Of a DNA stretch of 64,000 bases, positions 25,386 to 34,610 are shown one piece after another. The notes under the pieces are model-generated. The model saw nothing but the letters and a program-made list of their open reading frames with translations. It was not told the DNA's origin and made no database searches. This DNA comes from Defluviitaleaceae bacterium (lineage in GTDB: Bacteria; Bacillota; Clostridia; Lachnospirales; WRAX01). Numbering within the stretch: position 1 is the first letter of the stretch; every line of letters begins with the position of its first letter. The DNA is taken from the NCBI GenBank assembly GCA_009784575.1, contig WRBK01000001.1, positions 62,001 to 126,000 on the forward strand. The letters run 5' to 3'. Both the position numbers and the translations under genes were made by a program.

Positions 25386-25715
25386 ATGGACAATGTTTTG
25401 CGCAACACACTTCTGTATGATTTTTATGGCGAGCTATTAACTGAGCGGCAAAAAAATATATACCATATGTACTTTTGCGAAGATATGTCACTTGCGGAAA
25501 TTGGTGATAGATATGATATAAGCCGTCAGGCAGTGAATTTCTCGCTAAAGCAAGCACAAAAGAATTTTGATACAATGGAGGACGCTCTAAAATTGGTAGA
25601 GCGACATATTTGCTCCCTTGAAAGCATCTCAAAACTTCGATTAATACTAGAGCGAGAAGGTTGTGCTGAGGGAATTGTGATACTCACAGAATTAGAAGAT
25701 TTGATAGCGAGGTGA
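25386..25715 (+). CDS. ylxM: YlxM-like HTH protein, SRP operon
   Basis: 109 residues with a sigma region 4-like HTH: LLTERQKNIYHMYFCEDMSLAEIGDRYDISRQAVNFSLKQ. YlxM is always next to ffh in Firmicutes and stimulates or regulates the SRP. Four bases before the ffh ribosome site. Confidence 0.9.
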   Translation: MDNVLRNTLLYDFYGELLTERQKNIYHMYFCEDMSLAEIGDRYDISRQAVNFSLKQAQKNFDTMEDALKLVERHICSLESISKLRLILEREGCAEGIVILTELEDLIAR

Positions 25716-25720
25716 AATAC

Positions 25721-27070
25721 ATGGCCTTTGAAAGCCTTACAAATAAGCTGAACGGTGTTTTTAAACAACTACGCGGTAAAGGTAAATTGTCTGAAAAAGA
25801 TGTAAAAGAGGCCATGCGTGAAGTGCGTCTGGCACTCTTGGAAGCAGACGTAAACTTCAAAATTGTTAAAGAATTTGTTGCTAATGTCACAGAAAAAGCT
25901 GTTGGCGATGAGGTTTTGCGAGGTCTTAACCCTGGTCAATCTGTTATAAAAATTGTTAATGATGAACTTACGGATTTAATGGGTAGCACACATGGCAAAC
26001 TTAGCTTTTCTAGTAACCCGCCTACTGTGTTTATGATGGTCGGTTTGCAGGGTAGTGGTAAAACAACAACCAGCGGCAAAATTGCGGCGCAATTGCGTAA
26101 ACAGGGCAAGAATCCATTGCTAGTAGCATGTGATATATACAGACCTGCTGCAATAAAACAGCTACAGGTCGTTGCAAATAATCTTAACATACCTGTATTT
26201 GAAAAAGGGTCACAAAACCCTGCCAAGACCGCCATAGAGGCTGTAGAACATGCCCGCGGACATGGTCTGGATGTTGTTATCGTAGATACTGCTGGTAGAC
26301 TTCATATTGACGATGATTTGATGGATGAATTGGCGGAAATTAAATCCGCTGTGCGCCCTCAAGAAATACTTCTGGTTGTAGATGCGATGACAGGGCAAGA
26401 TGCTGTTAATGTCGCCGAAAGCTTCAGCGAAAAAGTAGGCATTGATGGAGTTGTCATTACAAAACTTGATGGTGATACACGTGGCGGCGCAGCACTATCT
26501 GTACGCAAAGTAACAGGCAAGCCCATAAAATTTGTAGGTCTTGGTGAAAAAGTAGAAGACCTAGAACCGTTTTATCCTGATAGGATGGCTAGCCGCATTT
26601 TGGGTATGGGCGACGTCTTGACGATTATTGACAAAGCACAACAAGCTTTTAACGAAGAAGAAGCAATGGAACTAGAGCGCAAATTACGTAAAAATGAATT
26701 TACGCTTGATGATTTTCTGAACCAGATGCAGCAAGTGAAAAAAATGGGGCCGTTGAAGAATATTTTAGGTATGCTACCTGGTGCTGGCGGCTTGAAAATT
26801 GATGAAAATGACATTGACGAAAAAGCCTTGGGTCATGTGGAGGCTATCATTCAATCCATGACCCCAAAAGAACGCGATAATCCAACCGTCCTCAATGCCT
26901 CGCGCAAGCGGCGCATTGCAACAGGTAGTGGACGTAATATTCAAGAGGTGAATCGTCTATTGAAGCAATTTGAAGAAATGAAAAAAATGATGAAGCAATT
27001 TTCTGACATGGGTAAATCGGGTAAAAGACGCGGCAAACAGATGTTTGGCGGTATGCCCTTTATGAAATAA
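25721..27070 (+). CDS. ffh: Signal recognition particle protein Ffh
   Basis: GTPase that delivers nascent membrane and secreted proteins to FtsY. N domain, then G domain with [13 protein letters not shown] near 109, [10 protein letters not shown] and [12 protein letters not shown], then a Met-rich M domain ([13 protein letters not shown] at the end) that binds signal peptides and the 4.5S RNA. ATG at 25721 follows GCGAGGTGA; the track GTG lies within that site. Confidence 0.97.
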   Translation: MAFESLTNKLNGVFKQLRGKGKLSEKDVKEAMREVRLALLEADVNFKIVKEFVANVTEKAVGDEVLRGLNPGQSVIKIVNDELTDLMGSTHGKLSFSSNPPTVFMMVGLQGSGKTTTSGKIAAQLRKQGKNPLLVACDIYRPAAIKQLQVVANNLNIPVFEKGSQNPAKTAIEAVEHARGHGLDVVIVDTAGRLHIDDDLMDELAEIKSAVRPQEILLVVDAMTGQDAVNVAESFSEKVGIDGVVITKLDGDTRGGAALSVRKVTGKPIKFVGLGEKVEDLEPFYPDRMASRILGMGDVLTIIDKAQQAFNEEEAMELERKLRKNEFTLDDFLNQMQQVKKMGPLKNILGMLPGAGGLKIDENDIDEKALGHVEAIIQSMTPKERDNPTVLNASRKRRIATGSGRNIQEVNRLLKQFEEMKKMMKQFSDMGKSGKRRGKQMFGGMPFMK

Positions 27071-27095
27071 TATAACATACTGGAGGAAAAGTAAA

Positions 27096-27335
27096 ATGGT
27101 AAAAATTAGACTAAAAAGAATGGGTGCAAAGAAAAACCCTTTCTATCGTATTGTTGTAGCTGATTCTCGCGTTGCACGTGATGGCAAGACAATTCAAGAA
27201 ATCGGCTACTATGACCCAACAAAAAATCCAGCTGACATTAAAATTGATGCTGAAGCGGCGAAGAAATGGATTGGCAATGGCGCACAACCAACTGATACTG
27301 TACGCGCGTTGTTAAAAAAGGCAGGAGCTATTTAA
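27096..27335 (+). CDS. rpsP: 30S ribosomal protein S16
   Basis: 79 residues, typical start [25 protein letters not shown]. Located directly after ffh as in most Firmicutes. Ribosome site CTGGAGGAAAAG. Confidence 0.97.
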   Translation: MVKIRLKRMGAKKNPFYRIVVADSRVARDGKTIQEIGYYDPTKNPADIKIDAEAAKKWIGNGAQPTDTVRALLKKAGAI

Positions 27336-27358
27336 CCATATGAGAGCGAGGTGCCTAA

Positions 27359-27592
27359 ATGAAAGAATTACTAGAAGTTATTGCAAAAAAACTTGTGGAT
27401 AATCCAGAGGCTGTTTCTGTTGCAGAACTACCAGCCGATAAAGGTATTGTACTTGAACTACGTGTAGCGCAAGTGGATATGGGCAAGGTAATAGGCAAGC
27501 AAGGCAAGATTGCAAAAGCAATACGAACCGTGGTGCGTGCCGCCGCCATCCATAATGACAAGCATGTTTCTGTAGAGATTATTCAACAATAA
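27359..27592 (+). CDS. khpA: KH-domain RNA-binding protein KhpA
   Basis: 77 residues with a KH GxxG loop VIGKQGKIAKAIRTVVRAAA. KhpA pairs with KhpB/EloR in Firmicutes to bind small RNAs and affect cell elongation. Follows rpsP at 23 bases. Confidence 0.93.
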   Translation: MKELLEVIAKKLVDNPEAVSVAELPADKGIVLELRVAQVDMGKVIGKQGKIAKAIRTVVRAAAIHNDKHVSVEIIQQ

Positions 27593-27614
27593 AACTAAAG
27601 AATAACGGAAAATA

Positions 27615-27631
27615 GGGGCTTTGCCCCTTTT
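27615..27631 (+). terminator. Hairpin between khpA and rimM
   Basis: GGGGC-TTT-GCCCC followed by TTTT. Short and close to the rimM start, so it looks like a weak terminator or a translation-modulating hairpin inside the operon. Confidence 0.5.
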
Positions 27632-27643
27632 GTGTATAAAAAT

Positions 27644-28153
27644 ATGAATGATTATTTTGAAATTGGTAAAATCGTGAATACTGTGGGCGTGGCAGGAGAG
27701 CTGAAAATTTTCCCGACTACCCATGACCCGAAGCGTTTTGGTTTGCTTGATACCGTAAGCATTATGCTTAATGGCTCTCTGCTTGAAAAGACTGTGACGA
27801 ATGTTCGCTATCATCGCAATCTTGTTATGATAAAGCTTGAAGGCATAAATGACATGGACAGTGCAAATGCTTTGCGCGGCGGAACTATAGTGATAGACCG
27901 TGCCGATGACCCGCCTTTAGCTGAAAATGAATATTATTTCAGAGACTTGGTGGGTATAGCTGTAAGCACTGACGATGGTGAAGATTTGGGTGTTCTGCGC
28001 GATGTGATTTTTACTGGTGCAAATGATGTGTATGTGGTGAAAAAAGGTGACGAAAAAGATTTGCTGATACCTGCTATATCGCAATGCATACTTTCAGTAG
28101 ATATTGAAGCGAAGCAAATGGTTGTCAAATTGCTTGAGGGTTTGCGCTCATGA
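27644..28153 (+). CDS. rimM: Ribosome maturation factor RimM
   Basis: Assists 16S/30S head maturation. Typical start DYFEIGKIVNTVGVAGELKI with later EYYFRDLVGIAV and LLIPAISQCI. The usual family start is the ATG at 27644 (MNDYFEIGK); no good ribosome site precedes it, only the hairpin. Overlaps trmD by 4 bases. Confidence 0.94.
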   Translation: MNDYFEIGKIVNTVGVAGELKIFPTTHDPKRFGLLDTVSIMLNGSLLEKTVTNVRYHRNLVMIKLEGINDMDSANALRGGTIVIDRADDPPLAENEYYFRDLVGIAVSTDDGEDLGVLRDVIFTGANDVYVVKKGDEKDLLIPAISQCILSVDIEAKQMVVKLLEGLRS

Positions 28154-28827
28154 TATTTCACGTTTTGACACTATTTCCAGAGGTTTTCAAGGCTGGCATA
28201 CATTCTATAATAAAGCGCGGCGTTGACAATGGCAAAATTGCTATAAACATTGTAAACATCAGGGATTTTGCCACTAACTCACGTGGGCAGACGGACGGGT
28301 ATCCCTTTGGTGGTGGTGCTGGCATGGTGATGATGGCACAGCCCATTTATGATGCCCATAAATCTTTAAATGCTGGCTCCGCAAGGGTTGCGTATCTATC
28401 GCCACAGGGCAGGGTGTTTAACCAGCAATTTGCCGCTGAACTAGCTAGCGAAACTGAATTGGTGTTGTTATGTGGGCATTACGAGGGCATCGACCAACGT
28501 GTTATTGATGAAATTGTAACAGACGAAATCTCCTTGGGAAATTTTGTGATGACTGGTGGAGAAATAGCGGCTTTAGCTATTATTGATGCTGTGGGGCGGC
28601 TTGTGCCAGATGTTATCAAACCTGAATCCTTGAAGGATGAAAGTTTTTCCGATGGACTTTTGGAGTACCCACAATTTACAAGACCACGAACATTTATGGG
28701 TCGCGATGTGCCTGACATTTTGCTTTCTGGAAACCATGGAGAAATTGAGAAATGGCGGCGCAAGCAGGCTCTAGAGGTTACAAGGCGAAAACGACCTGAT
28801 TTGCTAGGAGGATATGAACATGGTTAA
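28150..28827 (+). CDS. trmD: tRNA (guanine-N1)-methyltransferase TrmD
   Basis: Makes m1G37 in tRNA with SAM bound in a trefoil knot. Motifs: MIFHVLTLFPEVF start, GYPFGGGAGMVM, LLCGHYEGIDQRV and EISLGNFVMTGGEIAA. 225 residues. Usual partner of rimM; rplS, which normally follows, is not here. Confidence 0.97.
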   Translation: MIFHVLTLFPEVFKAGIHSIIKRGVDNGKIAINIVNIRDFATNSRGQTDGYPFGGGAGMVMMAQPIYDAHKSLNAGSARVAYLSPQGRVFNQQFAAELASETELVLLCGHYEGIDQRVIDEIVTDEISLGNFVMTGGEIAALAIIDAVGRLVPDVIKPESLKDESFSDGLLEYPQFTRPRTFMGRDVPDILLSGNHGEIEKWRRKQALEVTRRKRPDLLGGYEHG

Positions 28828-29287
28828 ACGTGTGCTTGCTCTTGTTGGTGCGGCAGTAATTTTGATACTATTTTTAGCGATATTTGTTGCGCCCAATTTT
28901 TTTGGGTCAGGACAGTCAATAGAAGCTTCCGAGCTTCAAATTACTAGCACTCCTGTTGCCTGTAATGAACTTTCAATTTCAATTGACTTTACTTTTAATC
29001 CTTCTAAAACCGAAGCTATAATACTATGGGAAACCGAAGCTTATGGTAGATTTATAGTGTTAGCGGAGGGACAACCTCTTAAACAGCCACTATTTCGCAG
29101 CGAACAAGGTCATTTTTGGATTGCATGCACAGATGTACCTGTGTTAGATGCATATGGCGATGAAGCTGATATTAGCGTAATAGATATACCGCATGGAACA
29201 ATGGTTTTGGTTTATCATGTGAGCGCAATGTGGAACAGTTATCCATTTGGGTTAAGTCCTATTTCGATTCAGATACTGGAGCAGTAA
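28820..29287 (+). CDS. Small membrane-anchored or exported protein, function unknown
   Basis: 155 residues. Signal or anchor segment (VKRVLALVGAAVILILFLAIFVAP) then a beta-rich domain with no motif I recognise. Of two ATGs, 28820 sits 8 bases after TAGGAGG; 28814 is too close. It takes the place where rplS lies in other genomes. Confidence 0.7.
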   Translation: MVKRVLALVGAAVILILFLAIFVAPNFFGSGQSIEASELQITSTPVACNELSISIDFTFNPSKTEAIILWETEAYGRFIVLAEGQPLKQPLFRSEQGHFWIACTDVPVLDAYGDEADISVIDIPHGTMVLVYHVSAMWNSYPFGLSPISIQILEQ

Positions 29288-29290
29288 ATC

Positions 29291-30529
29291 ATGAAGAAAA
29301 TCTCAGCGACGACTTTGGGTTGCAAGGTAAATCAATATGACACACAGGAGCTATTGACGAAACTTGCTTTAGCGGGATATGAAGTAACAAATTTTGCGGG
29401 CGAAGCTGTGGATATTCATATCGTAAATACTTGCTGCGTAACAAATACAGCGGCAAAAAAATCTCGCCAAGCTGTGCAACGCGCAAAAAAGCGCAGTGGC
29501 ATGGTGGTTGCCGTTGGTTGTGCTAGCCAAGCAACGCCCGAAAAATTCGAAGAAATTGGCGCAGATATTGTATTGGGAACATCTACGCGAGACAAATTGC
29601 TTGACCATCTAGGTATTGCGAATGAAGATGGCGAAGTCGAGGTCAACACAGGCGATAAAACTAGAGCATTCCTAAAAATACAAGATGGCTGTGATAATTT
29701 ATGCACATACTGCATTATCCCGCATGTTCGCGGGCTTTCACGGAGCTATCCTTTGGAAAATGTAATAGCAAAAGCAAAACATTATGCAAAAATAGGACAT
29801 AAAGAAATCGTGGTAGCGGGTATTTGTGTTGCCACTTATGGGAAAGATTTACTAGACTGTAATCTACTTACTGCTCTTAATGAAATTTGTAATATTGAGG
29901 GTATAGAAAGGGTGCGCCTATCATCTGTTGAACCTAATGTGATTACGAAGGACTTCTTGGATTTTGTATCTTCACAACCCAAACTCTGCGACCATTTTCA
30001 TCTATCTTTACAATCTGGAAATGATGAAATTTTGGCTGCTATGGGGCGAAAATACAGCACAGCACAATTTGCGGATGCTGTAGAACGGCTAAAAAAAATA
30101 ATGCCACATGTTAGCATAACAACAGATGTAATTGCTGGCTTTCCTAAAGAAACTAATGTGCAACACCAAAGCACCCTTGATTTTATCTCAGGGCTGGGCT
30201 TGGCAGATATGCATGTTTTCCCATACTCTGCTAAAGAAGGCACGGTTGCTGCAAAAATGACAGGTCAATTGCCTGCTTCTATCAAGAATACAAGGGCAAA
30301 AGAGTTGATAGAATTAGGCAAACAACAGAAAAATATTCATAATTTGAAATTTGCAGACTATATCATGCCTGTGCTGGTTGAAAGGCGTAACACGGCAGGC
30401 TTCTTTGAAGGCAAAACTACGAATTATCTTACAGTATATTTTGAAGCTGAAGATGACCTTTTGGGCAAGATTGTTGATATTAGATTGGGTGCATCTTTTG
30501 ATGGTGGTTTTTTTGGAGTGTTACAATAA
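29291..30529 (+). CDS. mtaB: tRNA t6A37 methylthiotransferase MtaB
   Basis: Radical SAM enzyme that makes ms2t6A in tRNA. N-terminal UPF0004 domain with LGCKVNQYDTQELL and NTCCVTNTAAKKSR (cluster Cys), radical SAM core GCDNLCTYCIIPHVRG near 135, and a TRAM-like C-terminal domain. 412 residues is typical. It follows the small exported gene by 3 bases. Confidence 0.92.
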   Translation: MKKISATTLGCKVNQYDTQELLTKLALAGYEVTNFAGEAVDIHIVNTCCVTNTAAKKSRQAVQRAKKRSGMVVAVGCASQATPEKFEEIGADIVLGTSTRDKLLDHLGIANEDGEVEVNTGDKTRAFLKIQDGCDNLCTYCIIPHVRGLSRSYPLENVIAKAKHYAKIGHKEIVVAGICVATYGKDLLDCNLLTALNEICNIEGIERVRLSSVEPNVITKDFLDFVSSQPKLCDHFHLSLQSGNDEILAAMGRKYSTAQFADAVERLKKIMPHVSITTDVIAGFPKETNVQHQSTLDFISGLGLADMHVFPYSAKEGTVAAKMTGQLPASIKNTRAKELIELGKQQKNIHNLKFADYIMPVLVERRNTAGFFEGKTTNYLTVYFEAEDDLLGKIVDIRLGASFDGGFFGVLQ

Positions 30530-30551
30530 AGTTAAAATTGTGTTGCAAATA

Positions 30552-30580
30552 TTGCAAAATTGTTTAGAATGTTTTATGAT
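30552..30580 (+). promoter_or_regulatory. Promoter of the ireB-ruvX operon
   Basis: TTGCAA - 17 bases - TATGAT, 54 bases upstream of the ireB start. Confidence 0.6.
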
Positions 30581-30633
30581 ATAGTTAGATAAATGTTAGT
30601 TGTTGGAATTATGCTTATGCGTGGAGGTTATTG

Positions 30634-30912
30634 ATGAAACCACTGGATATTTCTAAAAATCTGTCACAAACACAGAAGATTAGCATTATAGGCAAGGTGG
30701 GTGGGCTTTCTGCCCGCGATATTTTGCTTGAGGTAAACATGGCTCTTTTGGAAAAGGGATATGACCCTGTGATACAGATGATTGGCTACATCCTTTCGGG
30801 TGACCCCACCTACATCACTGCGCACAAAAGTGCTAGGAGCTTGATAGGTCGCCTAGAGCGTGATGAGCTTCTCGAGGAAATTATTAAATACTATCTGGAG
30901 AATAATGTGTAA
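30634..30912 (+). CDS. ireB: IreB family regulatory phosphoprotein (UPF0297)
   Basis: 92 residues, strongly conserved: EVNMALLEKGYDPVIQMIGYILSGDPTYITAHKSARS. IreB is a phosphorylation target of the PASTA Ser/Thr kinase and affects cephalosporin resistance in enterococci. ATG at 30634 follows GGAGGTTATTG; the track TTG is one codon earlier. The next gene starts at its last base. Confidence 0.94.
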   Translation: MKPLDISKNLSQTQKISIIGKVGGLSARDILLEVNMALLEKGYDPVIQMIGYILSGDPTYITAHKSARSLIGRLERDELLEEIIKYYLENNV

Positions 30913-31718
30913 TGAGAACTTTAGGGATAGATTATGGTGATGCGCGTATCGGCGTAGCAATTTCTGATCCTTTGGGCTGGACTTCACGGGGACTAGCAAC
31001 CATTTCGCGCAAAAACCCTATTGACCTATCGTCAAGCATTTCAGAAATTACGAAAATTGTAAAAGAAAATCTTGTTGATACCATTGTGCTTGGATATCCT
31101 AAAAATATGGATAATACTGAGGGTGACAATTGCAAAAAGGTAAAAGCATTCAAGAAGAAATTAGAAATAGCTCTGCCGCTGATTGCCATTGTGTTATTTG
31201 ACGAAAGATTATCGACCTCAAGGGCTAGGCAGATTTTTAATGAAATTGATTTGACTGGGATTAGGCGTAAAGAAAACATAGATAATCTGGCGGCTTCTGT
31301 AATTCTGCAAGATTACTTAGACCTAAAGACAAGACAATCACGAACTATCGAAATTTCGCGTTATTCTACGAAAAGATGCGGGAAAAAAGAGGAGAAAAAA
31401 ATGGATTTAGACAAAAATTTTGATGAAGATTTCGGCATGGAATTTGATGAGGAACTGGAAACTATTATAATGACTGATGAAGACGGCAATGAGGTCGAAT
31501 TCATGATTATTGACGAATTTATGCATAATATGATCAATTACCTTATTATGGTAAAAGCAGAGGATGCTGATGAAGATGAAGCAGAAGCTGCTATCTTTAA
31601 GCAAGTTTCAGCTGGAGAAGAGGAATTTATTTACGAAGAAATTAATGAGGAAGAATACAATAGCTTGGAAGATATGTTAAAAGTGCGTATGGCAGAGTTT
31701 GACATTGATATTCAGTAG
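30912..31718 (+). CDS. ruvX: RuvX (YqgF) reading frame fused in frame to a DUF1292 protein
   Basis: Residues 1-145 are a complete RuvX/YqgF, the putative Holliday junction resolvase or pre-16S nuclease: LGIDYGDARIGVAISDPLG, VLGYPKNMDNTEGD and DERLSTSRAR, ending NLAASVILQDYLDL. The frame then continues without stop through a linker (KTRQSRTIEISRYSTKRCGKKEEKK) that looks like translated intergenic sequence and into a DUF1292 protein. In relatives these are two genes. An intact ribosome site and ATG remain at 31401, so separate translation is also likely. Either a stop has been lost or there is a base error. Confidence 0.85.
   Translation: MRTLGIDYGDARIGVAISDPLGWTSRGLATISRKNPIDLSSSISEITKIVKENLVDTIVLGYPKNMDNTEGDNCKKVKAFKKKLEIALPLIAIVLFDERLSTSRARQIFNEIDLTGIRRKENIDNLAASVILQDYLDLKTRQSRTIEISRYSTKRCGKKEEKKMDLDKNFDEDFGMEFDEELETIIMTDEDGNEVEFMIIDEFMHNMINYLIMVKAEDADEDEAEAAIFKQVSAGEEEFIYEEINEEEYNSLEDMLKVRMAEFDIDIQ
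31401..31718 (+). CDS. DUF1292 protein, internal start within the ruvX frame
   Basis: 105 residues from ATG at 31401, preceded by AAAGAGGAGAAAAAA, a good ribosome site. DUF1292 pattern: ETIIMTDEDGNEVEFMIIDEF, a central ALVKAEDADEDEAE-like stretch and acidic tail. This small cytoplasmic protein family (YrzB) always follows ruvX in Firmicutes and has no known function. Strongly acidic. Confidence 0.8.
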   Translation: MDLDKNFDEDFGMEFDEELETIIMTDEDGNEVEFMIIDEFMHNMINYLIMVKAEDADEDEAEAAIFKQVSAGEEEFIYEEINEEEYNSLEDMLKVRMAEFDIDIQ

Positions 31719-31783
31719 TATTTTGATGTTTATGGACGTTTAAGTTAAGCGACTATTAAAACAGAATGGAGAGTGAGATTTTT

Positions 31784-33454
31784 TTGGCTTCAAAAAAGAA
31801 TAATAAGTTGAGGGTTTTTTCCTTGGGCGGACTGCAAGAAATTGGAAAAAACATCACTGTGTTTGAATATGGTCAAGATATCATTGTGGTGGACTGCGGC
31901 ATTGCCTTTCCTGCTGATGATATGTTGGGCATAGACCTTGTTATACCCGATTTTTCTTATCTTGTAAATAACAAGAAGAGGATACGGGCTGTTGTTGTGA
32001 CACACGGGCATGAAGACCATATTGGCAGCCTGCCGTATCTTTTGCGTGATATACAATGCCCAATTTATGCTACGCGCCTAACATTAGGACTTTTGGATAT
32101 AAAATTTAAAGAACATCGCCTAGATAAGGTAGAAACGATTTGTGTAGAGGCGGGACAGACTGTTAAGATTGGTGGTTTTTCTGTAGAATTTATTGCTGTT
32201 ACACATAGCATAGCTGATTCTGTGGGTCTTGCCATAAAGACACCTACTGCTACTGTTGTACACACTGGCGATTTTAAAATAGACCATACACCCGTTAATG
32301 GTGAACATATAGATCTGCAACGTTTTGCTGAGCTTGGCAAAGCTGGTGTAGATTTGTTTTTATGTGATTCTACAAACGTAGAAGTGCCTGGTTATACTAT
32401 GAGCGAACGTAGCGTGGGTGCTATTTTTGACCAGATTTTTGATAATTGTGCTAATAATAGAATATTGGTCGCAACATTTTCTTCAAACATTCATCGCATA
32501 CAGCAGATTATTAATTCTGCTGTTAAGCATAAACGTAAAGTAGCAGTGATAGGGCGTAGCATGGTAAACACTGTTGGCATTGCGCAGGAGTTAGGTTATC
32601 TGACTGTCCCGAAGCGTGTGATGATAGAACCATCGGAAATAAATAATTTCCAAGATAATCAAATAACCATCATAACGACAGGTTCACAAGGTGAAACTAT
32701 GAGCGCACTATCGCGCATGGCTTTATCTGGACACAAACAGGTAGCTATAAAACCTGGTGATAAAGTGATAATTTCGGCATCCTCTATACCAGGTAATGAA
32801 CGTGCCATAGGCAAGGTTGTGGACGAACTGTTCAAAAAAGGCGCGGATGTTGTATATGAAGATTTGATGAATGTGCATGTATCTGGGCACGCAAAGCGCG
32901 AAGAGCTAAAAATTATGCATTCCCTTGTAAAGCCAAAGCATTTCATGCCTGTACATGGCGAGTATCGTCACCTAAAAATGCATAAAGAGCTGGCTGTGGA
33001 AATGGGAATGAATAAAGAAAATTGCTTTGTTATGGGTCTTGGTGAAGTGCTTGAGGTAAGCAAGCAAAGTGCAAAGCTTAATGGTAATGTGCAAAGCGGT
33101 CAGATATTTGTAGATGGCCTTGGTGTTGGCGATGTAGGCAATATTGTATTGCGCGACCGCCGCCATCTATCGCAAGATGGCTTGATTGTGGTTGTTGTGA
33201 CATATGAAGCGGCTACTGGAGAAATGCTTTCTGGTCCTGACATTATTTCGCGTGGTTTTGTGTATGTACGCGAAAGTGAAGAGTTGATTGACGAAGCACG
33301 CGAGATTGTTAAAAAGTCTTTCTATAAATGCGAGCGCGAAAATAAATATGACTGGCTGAGAATAAAAAATGCGATACGTGACGAGCTACGCGACTATATG
33401 TGGAATAAAACTAAGCGTAGCCCTATGATATTGCCTGTTATTGTAGAAATCTAA
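31784..33454 (+). CDS. rnj: Ribonuclease J
   Basis: Metallo-beta-lactamase/beta-CASP ribonuclease of Firmicutes, 5'-3' exo- and endonuclease in RNA processing. Start MASKKNNKLRVFSLGGLQEIGKN, zinc motif THGHEDHIGSLPYLL near 73, VHTGDFKIDHTP, and ISASSIPGNERAIG plus VHVSGHAKREELK and FMPVHGEYRHL. TTG at 31784 follows GGAGAGTGAG; the track ATG lies inside that site. 556 residues matches RNase J1. Confidence 0.95.
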   Translation: MASKKNNKLRVFSLGGLQEIGKNITVFEYGQDIIVVDCGIAFPADDMLGIDLVIPDFSYLVNNKKRIRAVVVTHGHEDHIGSLPYLLRDIQCPIYATRLTLGLLDIKFKEHRLDKVETICVEAGQTVKIGGFSVEFIAVTHSIADSVGLAIKTPTATVVHTGDFKIDHTPVNGEHIDLQRFAELGKAGVDLFLCDSTNVEVPGYTMSERSVGAIFDQIFDNCANNRILVATFSSNIHRIQQIINSAVKHKRKVAVIGRSMVNTVGIAQELGYLTVPKRVMIEPSEINNFQDNQITIITTGSQGETMSALSRMALSGHKQVAIKPGDKVIISASSIPGNERAIGKVVDELFKKGADVVYEDLMNVHVSGHAKREELKIMHSLVKPKHFMPVHGEYRHLKMHKELAVEMGMNKENCFVMGLGEVLEVSKQSAKLNGNVQSGQIFVDGLGVGDVGNIVLRDRRHLSQDGLIVVVVTYEAATGEMLSGPDIISRGFVYVRESEELIDEAREIVKKSFYKCERENKYDWLRIKNAIRDELRDYMWNKTKRSPMILPVIVEI

Positions 33455-33470
33455 AGCGTGGGGTGGTTTC

Positions 33471-34610
33471 ATGCTAAAAAAGGTACTTAATGTTGTAAAT
33501 TATATATTTGGTAGCCTCTTCAATCTTGCGGTGGCTGTGGCTCTTGTTATTGGTGCATACACCGTCACAATTTGGGCATTTGATTTTGGTCAAGGTGTTT
33601 TTGGAGAAGATAATTACGAATATCGTGAGCTAGAATATGTAACGGTAGAAATACCTGAGGATGCTAGTGGCATGGACATTGCGCGGATTTTGCGCGAACA
33701 TGAGCTTATTGGTAATGAATGGATGTTTCATCTCAATGCCGTGTTAAACGGTTCTGCCAATCACTTTTTGCGCGGCATGACATTTGAGCTTAACACAGGC
33801 ATGAACGATTCTATGATTATGCATACATTACAGCGCATACCAGAAGGATTGCAAGCTGATGGCACACGCATATCCATTATGGAGGGGCTTACAAATTGGC
33901 AAATAGCGGATTTGGCAGCAACCCTTGGACACTTTACAGCCCAAGAGTTTTTGTACGAATTAGAAGAAGGGTCTTTTACCAATTTTTTCTTGCGTGATAT
34001 AGAGGATAGACCAAATCGCTTGGAAGGTTTTTTGTTCCCAGACACATATTATCTTCCACAAAACCCAACACCACGAGACTTGATAGTGAGAATGCTAGCG
34101 CAATTTGGTGAGATTTTTACGGGCGAAATGCTAGCCAGAATAGATGAGTTGTCTGAAGCTTTTGGCATGGAGCTAACCATTGAAGATATAGTTATAATAG
34201 CATCCATAGTGGAGCGCGAAGCTGTTGTGCAAAGCGACCGACCGATGGTTGCCGCGATGATTTACAATAGGCTTGCCGCAGGTATGCCGCTGGAGATGGT
34301 TACGACGGTGGTGTATGCCACTAATACACGTATGGATATGCTAACTGCCGCTGATTTCCAAGTAAACTCACCATACAATACATTTAACAGACATGGCCTG
34401 CCTATAGGGCCCATATCTAATCCTGGTTTTAATGCGATTAATGCTACATTGTATCCTGCTAATGTAGATTATTTGTTTAAAGTGATAAACGACTATGAAA
34501 CCCGCAGCTATTATTTTACAGCGAGCCATGAAGACTATATTGCGGCACAAGAAAGATATCGCTCTGATAATATTGAAGAAATAGATGGCGACGAAGATGG
34601 CGATGAATAG
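33471..34610 (+). CDS. mltG: Endolytic transglycosylase MltG
   Basis: Cuts nascent glycan strands to set their length. N-terminal transmembrane helix, LysM-like segment (DASGMDIARILREHELI), and YceG domain with GFLFPDTYYLPQN, IASIVEREAVVQSDRPMVAAMIYNRL (catalytic Glu) and SPYNTFNRHGLPIGPISNPG. 379 residues. ruvX-DUF1292-mltG-trmR-U32 matches the Bacillus yrrK-yrzB-yrrL-yrrM-yrrNO order, with rnj inserted. Confidence 0.93.
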   Translation: MLKKVLNVVNYIFGSLFNLAVAVALVIGAYTVTIWAFDFGQGVFGEDNYEYRELEYVTVEIPEDASGMDIARILREHELIGNEWMFHLNAVLNGSANHFLRGMTFELNTGMNDSMIMHTLQRIPEGLQADGTRISIMEGLTNWQIADLAATLGHFTAQEFLYELEEGSFTNFFLRDIEDRPNRLEGFLFPDTYYLPQNPTPRDLIVRMLAQFGEIFTGEMLARIDELSEAFGMELTIEDIVIIASIVEREAVVQSDRPMVAAMIYNRLAAGMPLEMVTTVVYATNTRMDMLTAADFQVNSPYNTFNRHGLPIGPISNPGFNAINATLYPANVDYLFKVINDYETRSYYFTASHEDYIAAQERYRSDNIEEIDGDEDGDE

